A program made the position numbers and the translations under genes. The notes below the pieces were generated by a model. It saw only the letters and a list, made by a program, of their open reading frames with translations, did no database searches and had not been told where the DNA came from. From Paragemmobacter straminiformis (GTDB lineage: Bacteria; Pseudomonadota; Alphaproteobacteria; Rhodobacterales; Rhodobacteraceae), in the NCBI RefSeq assembly GCF_014243445.1, contig NZ_JACLQD010000006.1, forward strand, positions 1 through 64,000: a stretch of DNA of 64,000 bases, written 5' to 3'. Below, in pieces: positions 1-8,311 of this stretch. Within the stretch, counting starts at the first letter, position 1, and every line of letters starts with the position of its first letter.

Positions 1-400
1 TCTGCCCCGTGGCGTTCATGTCATTGTCGATGGCCTGCTTGCCGCAAAGCACCAGACCCGGACCCTCTTCCTTGACCACGGCCGCCAGCAGCTTGGCCAC
101 GGAAAGGGGTTCGATGTCGGTATGCACATCGGCAGCCGCTTCGATCAGGATCGCACGGTCGGCACCCATCGCCAGCGCGGTGCGCAGCGTCTCCTGGCTT
201 TGCTTCACGCCGATCGAGACGACCACGACCTCGGTCGCAATCCCCTTCTCGCGCAGACGGATCGCCTCTTCCACGGCAATCTCGTCAAAGGGGTTCATCG
301 ACATCTTCACATTCGCCAGATCGACCCCCGATCCGTCCGCCTTCACACGGACCTTCACGTTGTAGTCGATCACCCGTTTGACAGGCACCAGAACCTTCAT
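1..400 (-). CDS. etfB: Electron transfer flavoprotein subunit beta, N-terminal part
   Basis: This is the N-terminal half of an ETF beta subunit; the stop lies beyond the left window edge. The visible 133 residues begin [19 protein letters not shown] and contain the family segments [12 protein letters not shown] and [16 protein letters not shown], typical of the alpha/beta ETF fold that binds AMP. Known role of the family: with the alpha subunit it takes electrons from acyl-CoA dehydrogenases and passes them to ETF-ubiquinone oxidoreductase. Its start lies about 20 bases after the stop of the TIM-barrel gene in a minus-strand operon headed by an acyl-CoA dehydrogenase, so it could be a dedicated acceptor for that enzyme. 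It could equally be the only ETF of the genome; the part outside the window would decide. Confidence 0.9.
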   Translation of the reverse strand, partial: MKVLVPVKRVIDYNVKVRVKADGSGVDLANVKMSMNPFDEIAVEEAIRLREKGIATEVVVVSIGVKQSQETLRTALAMGADRAILIEAAADVHTDIEPLSVAKLLAAVVKEEGPGLVLCGKQAIDNDMNATGQ

Positions 401-419
401 GCGGAAATCTCCAGATTGG

Positions 420-1265
420 TCAGCAATAGCGGCGGAAGCGGTCCACGATCACATCCAGCACCTCGGCCGGATCGCGCTTCCACCAATCCTCGGCCGAGAA
501 AACCTCGACCTCGCAAAGGCCCGTGTAGCCGGCCCCGTCCTCGACCGCCTGACGGATCGCGCGCAGATCGGCCACGCCATCGCCCATCATGCCCCGGTCG
601 AGCAGCATGTGGCGCGTGGTCTCAAGCCAGTCGCAGAGGTGATAGCCCAGCACCCTGCCCCGTGCAGCGGTAAGGCTTTCGGCCAGCGTCCGGTCCCACC
701 AGACATGATAGACATCGACCGCAATGCCCACATTCGGGGCCGCCACGCTGTCGGCCACGGCAAGCGCGTCGGCTACGGTGAAAATGCAGGTGCGATTGCC
801 GCCGAACATCGGGTTTAGCGGTTCGAGGGCCAGCGACACACCCGCCGCCGCCGCAAGCGGCGCGGCTTCGGCCACCCGTTCGGCCAGACGTTTCTGCGTT
901 TCGATCACGCCCTTGGTTCCCGGTTCGGTCCCGCCCGTGACGATGGTCAGAACCGGTGCGCCAAGGTCGGCCGCCATGCCGATCGAGGCCCGCAGATCGT
1001 CGCCACGCGGGGCATCCGACCCCACAAGATAGGGCGTACGGCACAGACCCGCGACCTGCAGTCCGGCCGCGCGCACACGATCGCCGATCTCGACTGCGCG
1101 CTGCCCGATCTCGCGCCGCCAAAAGACGATGCCGCCATAGCCGCGCGCGGCGCAGGCGTCGATGACACGTTCGGGCGACCACCCGGCCCCTGCGCCGTCC
1201 AAGTTGTGGCCCAAGCTTGCAGTGTTCAGCGCAAGGGCCGAGTGGTCATCCGTGAAGTCCCTCAC
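420..1265 (-). CDS. Sugar phosphate isomerase/epimerase family TIM-barrel protein
   Basis: The 281-residue protein looks like an AP-endonuclease-2/xylose-isomerase-like TIM barrel. Candidate metal ligands are spaced as in that superfamily: E148 (LALEPLNP), D184 and H187 (VDVYHVWW), H209 (GYHLCDW) and E252 or E254 (CEVEVF). Such proteins isomerise or epimerise keto-sugars or dehydrate keto-polyols; the actual substrate cannot be read from the sequence. The start is GTG, one base after the stop of the DUF993 gene, preceded by a weak GGGGTG ribosome site. Location in an operon with acyl-CoA dehydrogenase, SDR and DUF993 suggests action on a sugar-derived intermediate of the same pathway. Confidence 0.75.
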   Translation of the reverse strand: MRDFTDDHSALALNTASLGHNLDGAGAGWSPERVIDACAARGYGGIVFWRREIGQRAVEIGDRVRAAGLQVAGLCRTPYLVGSDAPRGDDLRASIGMAADLGAPVLTIVTGGTEPGTKGVIETQKRLAERVAEAAPLAAAAGVSLALEPLNPMFGGNRTCIFTVADALAVADSVAAPNVGIAVDVYHVWWDRTLAESLTAARGRVLGYHLCDWLETTRHMLLDRGMMGDGVADLRAIRQAVEDGAGYTGLCEVEVFSAEDWWKRDPAEVLDVIVDRFRRYC

Positions 1266-1266
1266 A

Positions 1267-2415
1267 TCACACCCCGTAGAGCGCGAGGAGTTTCTTCATC
1301 CGCTCCACCGCAAGCCCGGGCTGGCGCAAAAGACCCGCGCCATCCGCCAGCCGGAACACTTCGGTGAAATAGGGAAGCGGGCGCATCGCCTGCGCGCCGT
1401 TCAGCATGACGAAATGGTCTTGAAAGCCATTCAGCCAGGCCAGGAACACCACGCCCGTCTTGTAATATTGCGTGGGCGCGCGGAAGATCAGGCGCGCCAG
1501 CGGGACGGTCGGGTCCAGCGTCGCACGGAACCCCGCCGCATCGCCCTTGCCCAGCAGGCCGACGGCATGGGCAGCAGCCGGGGCAAGCGGGTCGAAGATG
1601 CCCAGCAGCGCGTGGCTGAAGCCCTGCGCATCGCCTTCGATCAGTTCGGGATAGTTGAAATCGTCGCCCGTATACATCTTCACGCCTGCGGGCAGGCGGC
1701 GGCGCATGGCGATTTCCTTGTCCTTGTCCAGCAGGCTGATCTTGATTCCGTCCACCTTCGAGCGGTTGCGCTCGATCACATCCAGCGCGGTTTCAAGCGC
1801 GTCCTCGAACCCGCGGCCGCCCCAGTATCCGGCCAGTTGCGGATCGAACATCTCGCCCAGCCAGTGCAGGATCACCGGCCGGTCGCAGGCGCCCAGCACG
1901 CGGTCATAGACATGCAGGTAATCCGCCGGCCCCCTGGCCACGCGGGCAAGCGCCCGGCTGGCCATCAGGATGATGCGGGCATCCAGCTTCTGGATCGCAT
2001 CGACCTGTTCCAGATAGGCGCGGATCACATCGTCCAGACTCCGGGCATCGGCAGGGTCGAGGTGGTCGGTGCCGCAGCCATTGGCCACCAGCGCATCCGG
2101 CACCTCCGACCGCGTGCGGCGGATCAGTTCCAGCGCCCCCTGCCAATCAAGACCCATGCCGCGCTGCGCGGTGTCCATCGCCTCGGCGATGCCAAGCCCC
2201 AGACCGGCAAGGTAGCGGCGAAAGTCCATCGTGCGGTCCCAATCCACCGTCGCCCGCCCCGAAGGATCGTTGCCGGTGAAGGGATCGGCCACGACATGGG
2301 CCGCCGAATAGACCGTGCGAAGGGCATTGGCCGAAAGCTTCCCCTCGGGCAGAGGTGTTCCGGTCAGGCTATAGTCCGCAAGGCGGCCTTGCGCGTCGGG
2401 AAGGGCGATCTTCAT
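1267..2415 (-). CDS. DUF993 family protein (dihydrodipicolinate-synthase-like barrel)
   Basis: This 382-residue protein matches what I know of DUF993, a family without a firmly established reaction that is often described as related to dihydrodipicolinate synthase/KDG aldolase barrels. Characteristic stretches include VANGCGTDHLD, VILHWLGEMFDPQL, DGIKISLLD and MYTGDDFNYPELI. The lysine of DGIKISLL is a candidate Schiff-base residue, by analogy only. It lies between an SDR (12-bp gap upstream) and a sugar-isomerase-like barrel (1-bp gap downstream). The cluster lacks a recognisable thiolase, so an aldolase-type carbon-carbon cleavage by this protein is an attractive but unproven idea. Confidence 0.75.
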   Translation of the reverse strand: MKIALPDAQGRLADYSLTGTPLPEGKLSANALRTVYSAAHVVADPFTGNDPSGRATVDWDRTMDFRRYLAGLGLGIAEAMDTAQRGMGLDWQGALELIRRTRSEVPDALVANGCGTDHLDPADARSLDDVIRAYLEQVDAIQKLDARIILMASRALARVARGPADYLHVYDRVLGACDRPVILHWLGEMFDPQLAGYWGGRGFEDALETALDVIERNRSKVDGIKISLLDKDKEIAMRRRLPAGVKMYTGDDFNYPELIEGDAQGFSHALLGIFDPLAPAAAHAVGLLGKGDAAGFRATLDPTVPLARLIFRAPTQYYKTGVVFLAWLNGFQDHFVMLNGAQAMRPLPYFTEVFRLADGAGLLRQPGLAVERMKKLLALYGV

Positions 2416-2427
2416 GGCACGGACCTT

Positions 2428-3195
2428 TCAGAAGCGGGGAACCAGCATTCCGGCATCCGCCGAAATCGCCTGACCCGTGGTGTAGGGAAGTTTGCCCGAG
2501 GCAAGCGCGGCGATGATCGCGCCCATATCCTCGGGCTGGCCGACGCGGGGGAAAAGGGTCAGCCCCTCGGCGGCGCGCTTGGCATACATCTCGATGACGG
2601 GAGCTGTCATGTCGGTGGCGATCAGGCCGGGCTGGACATCATAGACGGCGATGTTCTCGCCCCCCAGACGCACGGCCAAAGCCTTCGACACCATCGCAGC
2701 GGCGGCCTTGCTCGCACAATATTCGGCGCGCTGGACCGCCACGGCCACGGCATTGGACGAGGTGACGTTGACGATTGCGTGGAACAGCGCCGCAGGCCGG
2801 TCGCGCGCCAACAGGCGGCGCGCAAAGGCCTGCGACAGGAAGAACATCGCCTTGGTGTTGACAGTCAGGCAACGGTCCCAGCTTTCCTCGGACACGTCGA
2901 GCAGGTCACCGCGTTTCAGAACGCCGACGCCCGCGTTGTTGACCAACGTCGTCAGCGGGCCAAGCGCGGCTTCGATCCGGGCCAGCTCGGCCTCGTGGCG
3001 CGTCAGATCGGAAACGTCGAAGGCGGCCGCGACCACTGGCGCGCCAAGCGCCGCGATCCGGTCCACGGCACGGGACAGCTCCCCATCCGCGACAGGCCCG
3101 TTGATCGCGATGGCGAACCCTTCGCGGGCCAGCGCCTCGGCTGCGGCCAGCCCGATTCCGCGCGACGATCCGGTGACAAGTGCAACCTGCCTCAT
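2428..3195 (-). CDS. Short-chain dehydrogenase/reductase
   Basis: A classical SDR of 255 residues. The Rossmann motif TGSSRGIG is at residues 8-15, NNAG at 86-89, the catalytic serine near 146-147 (VTSSN), and Y159 and K163 in the YCASK motif. It probably oxidises a secondary alcohol with NAD(P). Within this operon the most natural role is a 3-hydroxyacyl-CoA or keto-polyol dehydrogenase step, which is inference from context. The start overlaps the acyl-CoA dehydrogenase stop by 4 bp (ATGA), indicating translational coupling. Confidence 0.85.
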   Translation of the reverse strand: MRQVALVTGSSRGIGLAAAEALAREGFAIAINGPVADGELSRAVDRIAALGAPVVAAAFDVSDLTRHEAELARIEAALGPLTTLVNNAGVGVLKRGDLLDVSEESWDRCLTVNTKAMFFLSQAFARRLLARDRPAALFHAIVNVTSSNAVAVAVQRAEYCASKAAAAMVSKALAVRLGGENIAVYDVQPGLIATDMTAPVIEMYAKRAAEGLTLFPRVGQPEDMGAIIAALASGKLPYTTGQAISADAGMLVPRF

Positions 3196-4334
3196 GCCCG
3201 CGCGCCCTTCTTCAACAGCTCGCGCGCGATGATCATGCGCTGGATCTGGTTGGTGCCTTCGTAGATCTGGCAGATCTTCGCATCACGGTAGAGCCGCTCC
3301 ACCTCGAACCCGCGGATATAGCCCGACCCGCCGAACACCTGCACCGCATCCGCCGTGCGGGCGACGGCCATATCTCCGGCAAAGCACTTGGCCATCGAAC
3401 AGGCCTTGGTGGCATCCTGCCCGCGGTCAATCTTGCTTGCCGCCGAATGGACCAGAAGGCGCGCGGCTTCGATGTCCTTGGCCATATCGGCCAGCAGCCA
3501 TTGCACGCCCTGAAACTCGGCGATCTGCTTGCCGAACTGCTTGCGCGTGCCGGCATAATCCACCGCCGCCTCAAGCCCCGCCTGCGCGATACCCACGGCC
3601 AATGCCGCGATACCCACGCGGCCCTTGTCCAGCACGCTCATCATCATGTGAAAGCCGCGCCCGGCCTCGCCCAGCAGCGCATCGCGACCAAGACGCACAT
3701 CCGAGAAGGTCAGCGCCCCGACCTGACTGGCCCGTTGGCCCATCTTGTGTTCCTTGGGTCCGCGCTCCACCCCCGCCGCGTGCAGATCGACGATGAAGAT
3801 CGACATGCCACGGTTGCCCGCCTCCTTGTCGGTGCGGGCAAGGACAAAGCCGACATCGGCCACAGGGGCGTTGTGGATCCAGATCTTGCCGCCGTTCAGC
3901 CGCCAGCCGTCACCGTCCTGTTCGGCGGTGGTGCGGATGCCCGACACATCCGTCCCCGCCTCGGGTTCGGTGATGCAATAGGCCACCCTCGAACGCATCG
4001 ACAGCACCTCGGGCAGCATCTTGCGCTGCGTGTCGGTGCCGTGCCGCACCAGAAGCGAGGAAATGAGTTCGACCAATCCGCATTGGTCGGCCACGCTGGC
4101 ATAGCCGCGCGACAGTTCTTCCATCACCACGGCATAGGTCAGCGTATCGAAACCCGGGCCGCCCATCGCCTCGGGCACGCCGATGCCGAAAAGGCCAAGC
4201 TTTGCCATCTCGTCATAGATCTCGGACGGAAAGCGTTCGTCGCGGTCCAGCGCCTCGGCGGCGGGGCGGATCACCTCGTCGGCAAAGGCGCGGGCCATAT
4301 CCCGAACCTGCTCCTGCATCTCGCTCAGATACAT
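3192..4334 (-). CDS. Acyl-CoA dehydrogenase
   Basis: A 380-residue flavoenzyme of normal family length. Visible hallmarks are YCITEPEAGTDVSG (FAD contact), WIHNA, RKQFGKQIAEFQGVQW, VFGGSGYIRGFEVERLYRDAK and the catalytic glutamate E359 in IYEGTNQIQR. It introduces an alpha,beta double bond into an acyl-CoA and passes electrons to ETF, whose beta subunit is encoded in the same operon. It is the first gene of the unit acyl-CoA dehydrogenase - SDR - DUF993 - TIM barrel - etfB. A palindromic operator (4353-4368) lies 18 bp upstream of the start and overlaps a possible -10 region, so repression by the cluster's TetR protein is likely. Confidence 0.92.
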   Translation of the reverse strand: MYLSEMQEQVRDMARAFADEVIRPAAEALDRDERFPSEIYDEMAKLGLFGIGVPEAMGGPGFDTLTYAVVMEELSRGYASVADQCGLVELISSLLVRHGTDTQRKMLPEVLSMRSRVAYCITEPEAGTDVSGIRTTAEQDGDGWRLNGGKIWIHNAPVADVGFVLARTDKEAGNRGMSIFIVDLHAAGVERGPKEHKMGQRASQVGALTFSDVRLGRDALLGEAGRGFHMMMSVLDKGRVGIAALAVGIAQAGLEAAVDYAGTRKQFGKQIAEFQGVQWLLADMAKDIEAARLLVHSAASKIDRGQDATKACSMAKCFAGDMAVARTADAVQVFGGSGYIRGFEVERLYRDAKICQIYEGTNQIQRMIIARELLKKGARA

Positions 4335-4352
4335 GGCGTCATCTTCCAGTTA

Positions 4353-4368
4353 GTAACTATCCAGTTAC
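4353..4368. promoter_or_regulatory. Palindromic operator GTAACTATCCAGTTAC (site 1)
   Basis: Perfect inverted repeat GTAACT-N4-AGTTAC upstream of the acyl-CoA dehydrogenase operon. Reading leftward, a TTGACC hexamer (4390-4395) is followed after 18 bp by TATGTA (4366-4371), so the palindrome abuts or overlaps the probable -10 box, as a repressor site would. The same 16-bp pattern recurs at five other promoters of the cluster. Assignment to the TetR protein encoded at 19,987 is inference. Confidence 0.75.
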
Positions 4369-4456
4369 ATAAACGGCAGGAAAGCGACCGGTCAAGCCCA
4401 TTCTTGCGGCGTACGTCGGCTTTTCCCTTGCAGGCGGGCGGCAAGACTGCCAACAA

Positions 4457-4472
4457 TGCACCAAACGGTTAC
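4457..4472. promoter_or_regulatory. Variant operator TGCACCAAACGGTTAC (site 2)
   Basis: Right arm GGTTAC is conserved while the left arm is TGCAC rather than GTAAC. It lies directly upstream of the GGGAGG ribosome site of the aldo/keto reductase gene on the plus strand. The whole string resembles site 5 (19,837), including the flanking AATGCAC and TTACTT, so it is probably a lower-symmetry copy of the same operator. A possible promoter is TTGCAG followed after 18 bp by AACAAT, which would put the operator at the transcription start. Confidence 0.6.
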
Positions 4473-4487
4473 TTACGGGAGGCTCGC

Positions 4488-5504
4488 ATGACACCTGACA
4501 CCAAGCGGAAATTCGGTCGCGTCGATCTGGATGTGACCGCCTTTGCCTTCGGCACAGCGCCCGTCGGCAACATCTTCGCCGAAATCGACGAGGAAACCTC
4601 GGCCGCGATGTTCGAAACCTCGTGGCAGGCGGGGATAAGGTTCTATGACACCGCCCCCATGTATGGCCACGGCCTCTCCGAAATCCGGACAGGTCAGGCG
4701 CTGCGCTGGAAAAACCGCGACGATTTCGTTCTGTCGTCAAAGGTCGGACGGGTCCTGCATCCGGCGAAACGCGAATCGATCGACTTTGCCCCTTGGGTCA
4801 ACGCGGCCCCCTTCACGATGGAGTTCGACTACAGCTACGACGGAACCATGCGCTCCGTGCAAGACAGCCTCCAGCGCATGGCGCTTGAACGGATGGACAT
4901 CGTCTTTATCCATGACATCGACGTTTTCACCCGTGGAAAGGACCAGCCCGAAGTCTTCCGGCAGGCGATGGACGGCTGCTACCGCGCGCTCGACGACCTG
5001 CGCTCGCAGGGGGTGGTCAAGGCAATCGGCGTCGGCGTCAACGAATGGGAAGTCTGCCACGAGGCCCTGAAACAGCGCGATTTCGACTGCTTCCTTCTGG
5101 CGGGGCGCTACACCTTGCTGGAACAGGATTCGCTCAACGAATTCCTGCCGCTCTGCGAAAAGCGCGGGGCGGCTGTCCTTGTGGGCGGCGGGTTCAATTC
5201 GGGCATCCTTGCCACCGGTGCCAAGCCGGGGGCCAAATACAACTACGCCCCGGCACCCGCCCCCATCATGGACAAGGTCGCGAAGATCGAGGCGGTCTGC
5301 GCCGAATACAACGTGCCCCTGCCCGCCGCCGCCCTGCAATTCGTCGTGGCCCATCCGGCGGTGCCCTCGTTCTGCGCAGGCACGCGCACCGTGGCCCAGC
5401 TGAAGCAGAACCTTGCATGGTTCAGCCATCCCATCCCCTCCGCCTTCTGGGCCGCGCTGAAATCGCGCGGCCTCCTGCGCGAGGATGCGCCGGTTCCGGC
5501 ATGA
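4488..5504 (+). CDS. Aldo/keto reductase (aldose 1-dehydrogenase-like)
   Basis: A 338-residue aldo/keto reductase with the full catalytic tetrad D54, Y59 (FYDTAPMYGHG), K85 (LSSKVG) and H142 (FIHDID). The FGTAPVGN opening and the DYSYDGTMRSVQDSL segment resemble the L-fucose/D-threo-aldose 1-dehydrogenase and pyridoxal 4-dehydrogenase branch, which oxidise a sugar or aldehyde with NAD(P). The ATG at 4488 follows GGGAGG. A longer in-frame opening exists upstream but crosses the promoter and operator. It is divergent from the acyl-CoA dehydrogenase operon and overlaps the MaoC gene by 4 bp. Probable role: oxidation of an aldose-like intermediate to a lactone or acid; the substrate is unknown. 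Confidence 0.85.
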   Translation: MTPDTKRKFGRVDLDVTAFAFGTAPVGNIFAEIDEETSAAMFETSWQAGIRFYDTAPMYGHGLSEIRTGQALRWKNRDDFVLSSKVGRVLHPAKRESIDFAPWVNAAPFTMEFDYSYDGTMRSVQDSLQRMALERMDIVFIHDIDVFTRGKDQPEVFRQAMDGCYRALDDLRSQGVVKAIGVGVNEWEVCHEALKQRDFDCFLLAGRYTLLEQDSLNEFLPLCEKRGAAVLVGGGFNSGILATGAKPGAKYNYAPAPAPIMDKVAKIEAVCAEYNVPLPAAALQFVVAHPAVPSFCAGTRTVAQLKQNLAWFSHPIPSAFWAALKSRGLLREDAPVPA

Positions 5505-5956
5505 AAGGGCGCAGCCTGCCCGCCGGACACTACGGCCACAGCGCCTTGCACATCGGCGACCGGATCGAAACCGGTCGCACCGTGGTCGAAGCCACGGCGA
5601 TCGACCGCTTTGCCGATCTGTCCGGCGACCGCTTCGCCCTGCACATGGATGATGCGGCGGCACGCGCACTCGGCTTTCCGCGCCGTGTCGCGCACGGGCT
5701 CTTGGTGCTGTCGCTGATCGACGGGCTGAAAAATCAGGCCGGCGCACAGCTGCGCGCGGTGGCCTCGCTTGGCTGGGACATCCGGTTCAGCGCGCCGGTT
5801 CTGGCCGGCGATGAATTGCAGGCGACCTTCACCATCGCCTCGAAAAGGACCGCCCGCGACGGCGGTCGGGCCATCGTCGAACTGGCGGTCGAAGCCCGCA
5901 ACCAGACAGGGCAGATCGTGCAGAAGGGCAGCACCACGCTGATGATGCTGCCCTGA
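5501..5956 (+). CDS. MaoC-like (R)-specific enoyl-CoA hydratase
   Basis: A 151-residue hot-dog-fold protein. The MaoC hydratase signature is present as D43 and H48 in LSGDRFALHMD, followed by RVAHGLLVLSLIDGL. Family role: hydration or dehydration of an acyl-CoA. The start ATG overlaps the aldo/keto reductase stop (ATGA), so the two are coupled. It ends 2 bp before the convergent stop of the glycerate kinase gene. With the crotonase-type hydratase encoded nearby, the cluster has two hydratase folds, which might serve opposite stereochemistry or two consecutive steps (inference). Confidence 0.85.
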   Translation: MKGRSLPAGHYGHSALHIGDRIETGRTVVEATAIDRFADLSGDRFALHMDDAAARALGFPRRVAHGLLVLSLIDGLKNQAGAQLRAVASLGWDIRFSAPVLAGDELQATFTIASKRTARDGGRAIVELAVEARNQTGQIVQKGSTTLMMLP

Positions 5957-5958
5957 AC

Positions 5959-7218
5959 CTAGCGGATCAGGAAGGCGCGGAAATCGTTCACATTCGTGCC
6001 GGTCGGTCCCGGTGTGAACAGGTCGCCAAGCGCCTCGAATGCCGTGAAGGCATCGTTTCCGGCCAGCAGCGCCGCCGGATCGCGCCCAAGGGTGCGCAGC
6101 CGTGCCGCGCTCTCGCCGGTGGCAAAGGCGCCGGCATTGTCCTCGGACCCGTCGATCCCGTCCGTGTCGGCGGCAAGTGCCGCAAAGGGCACCCCTTCGG
6201 CCGCCAGGGCCGCGGCAAGCAGGAATTCGCTGTTGCGCCCGCCCCGCCCCTTGGCCCGCAGTGTGACCGTCGTTTCCCCGCCCGACAGCATCACCACGGG
6301 GCGCGCAAAAGGACGGTCGCGCGATGCCACCTCGCGCACCAGTGCCGCATGGACACGGCCCACATCGCGCGCCTCGCCCTCGATGGCATCCGACAGGATC
6401 ACCGCCGGAACCCCCTTCGCCGCTGCCGCCTGCGCTGCCGCCTCAAGCGACAGGCGGGCCGAGGCAATGACGCGGACCTCGTTGCGCGCAAAGACCGGAT
6501 CGCGCGGGTCCGGGGCGGGGCCCGCCTCACCCGCCAGCCAGTCTGCGATGCGGGGCGGCAGTCCGATCCGCCAGCTTTGCGCCAGCGCCCGCGCCTCAGC
6601 GCGCGTAACGGCATCCGGCACGGTCGGACCACTTGCCACCTGCGCCGGATCATCCCCCGGCACATCCGAAACGACCAGCGAGACGACGCGCGCCGGAAAG
6701 CATGCCGCAGCCAGACGCCCGCCCTTGATGCCGGAAACCTGCTTGCGGATCGCGTTCATCACGGAAATCGGCGCGCCCGAGGCCAGCAGCGCGCGGTTCA
6801 GCGCGGCTTCATCGTCCAGCGTCAGATCGCCGGGCGGACAGGGCAGCAACGCCGATCCGCCCCCGCAGACCAAAGCCACGACAAGATCGTCGGGGCCAAG
6901 GCCGCGCACCGCATCGAACAGCGCAGCCGAGGCGGCACGTCCCGCCGCATCCGGCACGGGATGCGCGGCCTCAAGCACGCGGATACGCGCTGTGGGGCAG
7001 GCATAGCCGTAGCGCGTGACGACCACGCCTTCCAACGGCCCCTGCCAAAGGCGCTCGAAGGCCGCTGCAAGCTGCGCGGCCCCCTTCCCTGCCCCGATGA
7101 CGATGGTCCTGCCCTTCGGCCGTTCCGGCAGATGCGCCGCAAGGGCGCGCATCGGGTCGGCAGCCGCAACGGCCGTTGCGAAAAGTGATGCCAGAAAAGA
7201 CCTGTCCTCCGGCGTCAC
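5959..7218 (-). CDS. Glycerate 2-kinase, MOFRL family
   Basis: A 419-residue protein of the MOFRL/TtuD-GckA type. N-terminal segments IVIGAGKGA and VCGGGSALL and the C-terminal motifs SGGETTVTL, GRGGRNSEFLL, DTDGIDG and TGTNVNDFRAFLI are typical. The enzyme phosphorylates D-glycerate to 2-phosphoglycerate with ATP and feeds lower glycolysis. The start is GTG, overlapping the Dabb gene stop by 4 bp (GTGA). It is the last gene of the CoA-transferase - enoyl-CoA hydratase - Dabb - kinase unit, which suggests that glycerate is one end product of the pathway. Confidence 0.9.
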   Translation of the reverse strand: MTPEDRSFLASLFATAVAAADPMRALAAHLPERPKGRTIVIGAGKGAAQLAAAFERLWQGPLEGVVVTRYGYACPTARIRVLEAAHPVPDAAGRAASAALFDAVRGLGPDDLVVALVCGGGSALLPCPPGDLTLDDEAALNRALLASGAPISVMNAIRKQVSGIKGGRLAAACFPARVVSLVVSDVPGDDPAQVASGPTVPDAVTRAEARALAQSWRIGLPPRIADWLAGEAGPAPDPRDPVFARNEVRVIASARLSLEAAAQAAAAKGVPAVILSDAIEGEARDVGRVHAALVREVASRDRPFARPVVMLSGGETTVTLRAKGRGGRNSEFLLAAALAAEGVPFAALAADTDGIDGSEDNAGAFATGESAARLRTLGRDPAALLAGNDAFTAFEALGDLFTPGPTGTNVNDFRAFLIR

Positions 7219-7526
7219 AGCGCAACGTCCGCGACGAAGACCCCGTCGATGCCCCCGTCCAGCTCGGCCACGATCCGCGCGCCCACAGCCTTGTGCGCCG
7301 GATCGTCCAGATAGGTGTCACGCACGGCAACATCGCGGAAATCGAACCAGAAAACATCGTCGAACCCGCGCACGAGCGGCGTTTCAACCGAGACATTGTC
7401 GAAATGCCGGAAATCGAGGATGCCGTCGATATGGTCCGAAAGCCCCGCCAGATCGCGGTAAAGCGCCAGTTTGGTCGCAACCGGCGTTCCCGTCCGGAAA
7501 CGCAAAGCGACGATATGGCGGATCAT
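7215..7526 (-). CDS. Dabb (stress-responsive A/B barrel) domain protein
   Basis: A 103-residue ferredoxin-like A/B-barrel protein starting MIRHIVALRFRTGTP, with DHIDGILDFRHFDNVS and FDDVFWFDFRDVAVRDTYLDDP. Dabb proteins usually dimerise; some are enzymes acting on small hydrophobic or polyketide-like substrates and many have no known role. It is coupled on both sides by 4-bp overlaps to the enoyl-CoA hydratase and the glycerate kinase. Tight integration in the operon suggests a pathway role such as lactone or cyclic-intermediate handling, which is speculative. Confidence 0.8.
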   Translation of the reverse strand: MIRHIVALRFRTGTPVATKLALYRDLAGLSDHIDGILDFRHFDNVSVETPLVRGFDDVFWFDFRDVAVRDTYLDDPAHKAVGARIVAELDGGIDGVFVADVAL

Positions 7527-8311
7527 TCGGTGTCCCTCCGTGCTGAAAACCTTGGTTTGCGCTTTTCGCGAAAGGCCGCCAGCCCCTCGGCAAGGTCGGT
7601 CGAAGCGGCGGCGATGGAACCGGCCAGCGCCTCGATCACGCGCTCGCGTTCTTCGCCCTCGGCGGCGTTTATCATCATCTTGGCAAGCTCCGTGGCGCGC
7701 GGCGACCTTGCGCCCAGACGCTCCGCCACCCCCAGGGCTGCGGCATGGCCCTCTCCCGTCGGGACGACCTGATCGACCAGGCCCAGACGCAGCGCCTCGT
7801 CGGCCAGAAACACCTCGCCCATCAGCGCCATGCGGCGCACCACCTGCGGCCCGAAGCGGCGCACCGCCCGTTGCGTTCCCGACCAGCCGGGAATGATGCC
7901 AAGGCCGGTTTCGGGCTGGCCGATCTTCACATGCGCCTCGGCGATGCGCAGATCGGCGCAGGCGGCCAGCTCCAGCCCCCCGCCCAGACAATGCCCGTCC
8001 AGCACGGCAATCACCGGCTGGGCCAGCCGCGCCAGCGCGTCAAAGGCGGCGTGGCCGTCACGCACCCAGTGACGCCCGAAGTCCTCGGGGCTCCACCCCG
8101 ACCAAGCGGCGATATCCCCGCCCGCGCAAAAGGATTTGCCCCCCTCGCCGCCAAGGATCACGACAAAGGCGTCAGACCGCTCGATCCGGCGGCACAGCGG
8201 CAAAAGCGCATCGACCATCGCCGCGTCCAGCGCGTTCAGCTTGTCGGCGTGGCGGATCGTCAGACGCGCGATACCCTCGGCGATCGAAAGATCAACTCGC
8301 GGGTCCGTCAC
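7523..8311 (-). CDS. Enoyl-CoA hydratase/isomerase (crotonase family)
   Basis: A 262-residue crotonase-fold protein. The oxyanion-hole segments SFCAGGDI and GHCLGGGLELA are clear, and both glutamates used by true hydratases are present: E114 (GGGLELA) and E134 (GQPETGLG). It therefore probably hydrates an enoyl-CoA made by the acyl-CoA dehydrogenase. The start is GTG, overlapping the CoA-transferase stop by 4 bp (GTGA). It belongs to the operon driven from operator site 3. Confidence 0.9.
   Translation of the reverse strand: MTDPRVDLSIAEGIARLTIRHADKLNALDAAMVDALLPLCRRIERSDAFVVILGGEGGKSFCAGGDIAAWSGWSPEDFGRHWVRDGHAAFDALARLAQPVIAVLDGHCLGGGLELAACADLRIAEAHVKIGQPETGLGIIPGWSGTQRAVRRFGPQVVRRMALMGEVFLADEALRLGLVDQVVPTGEGHAAALGVAERLGARSPRATELAKMMINAAEGEERERVIEALAGSIAAASTDLAEGLAAFREKRKPRFSARRDTE

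Noticed and set aside
7215-7991. Longer N-terminal version of the Dabb protein
   Set aside because: The extension is antisense-like out-of-frame sequence of the enoyl-CoA hydratase gene. The ATG at 7526 gives a normal Dabb length and a 4-bp overlap with the upstream stop.
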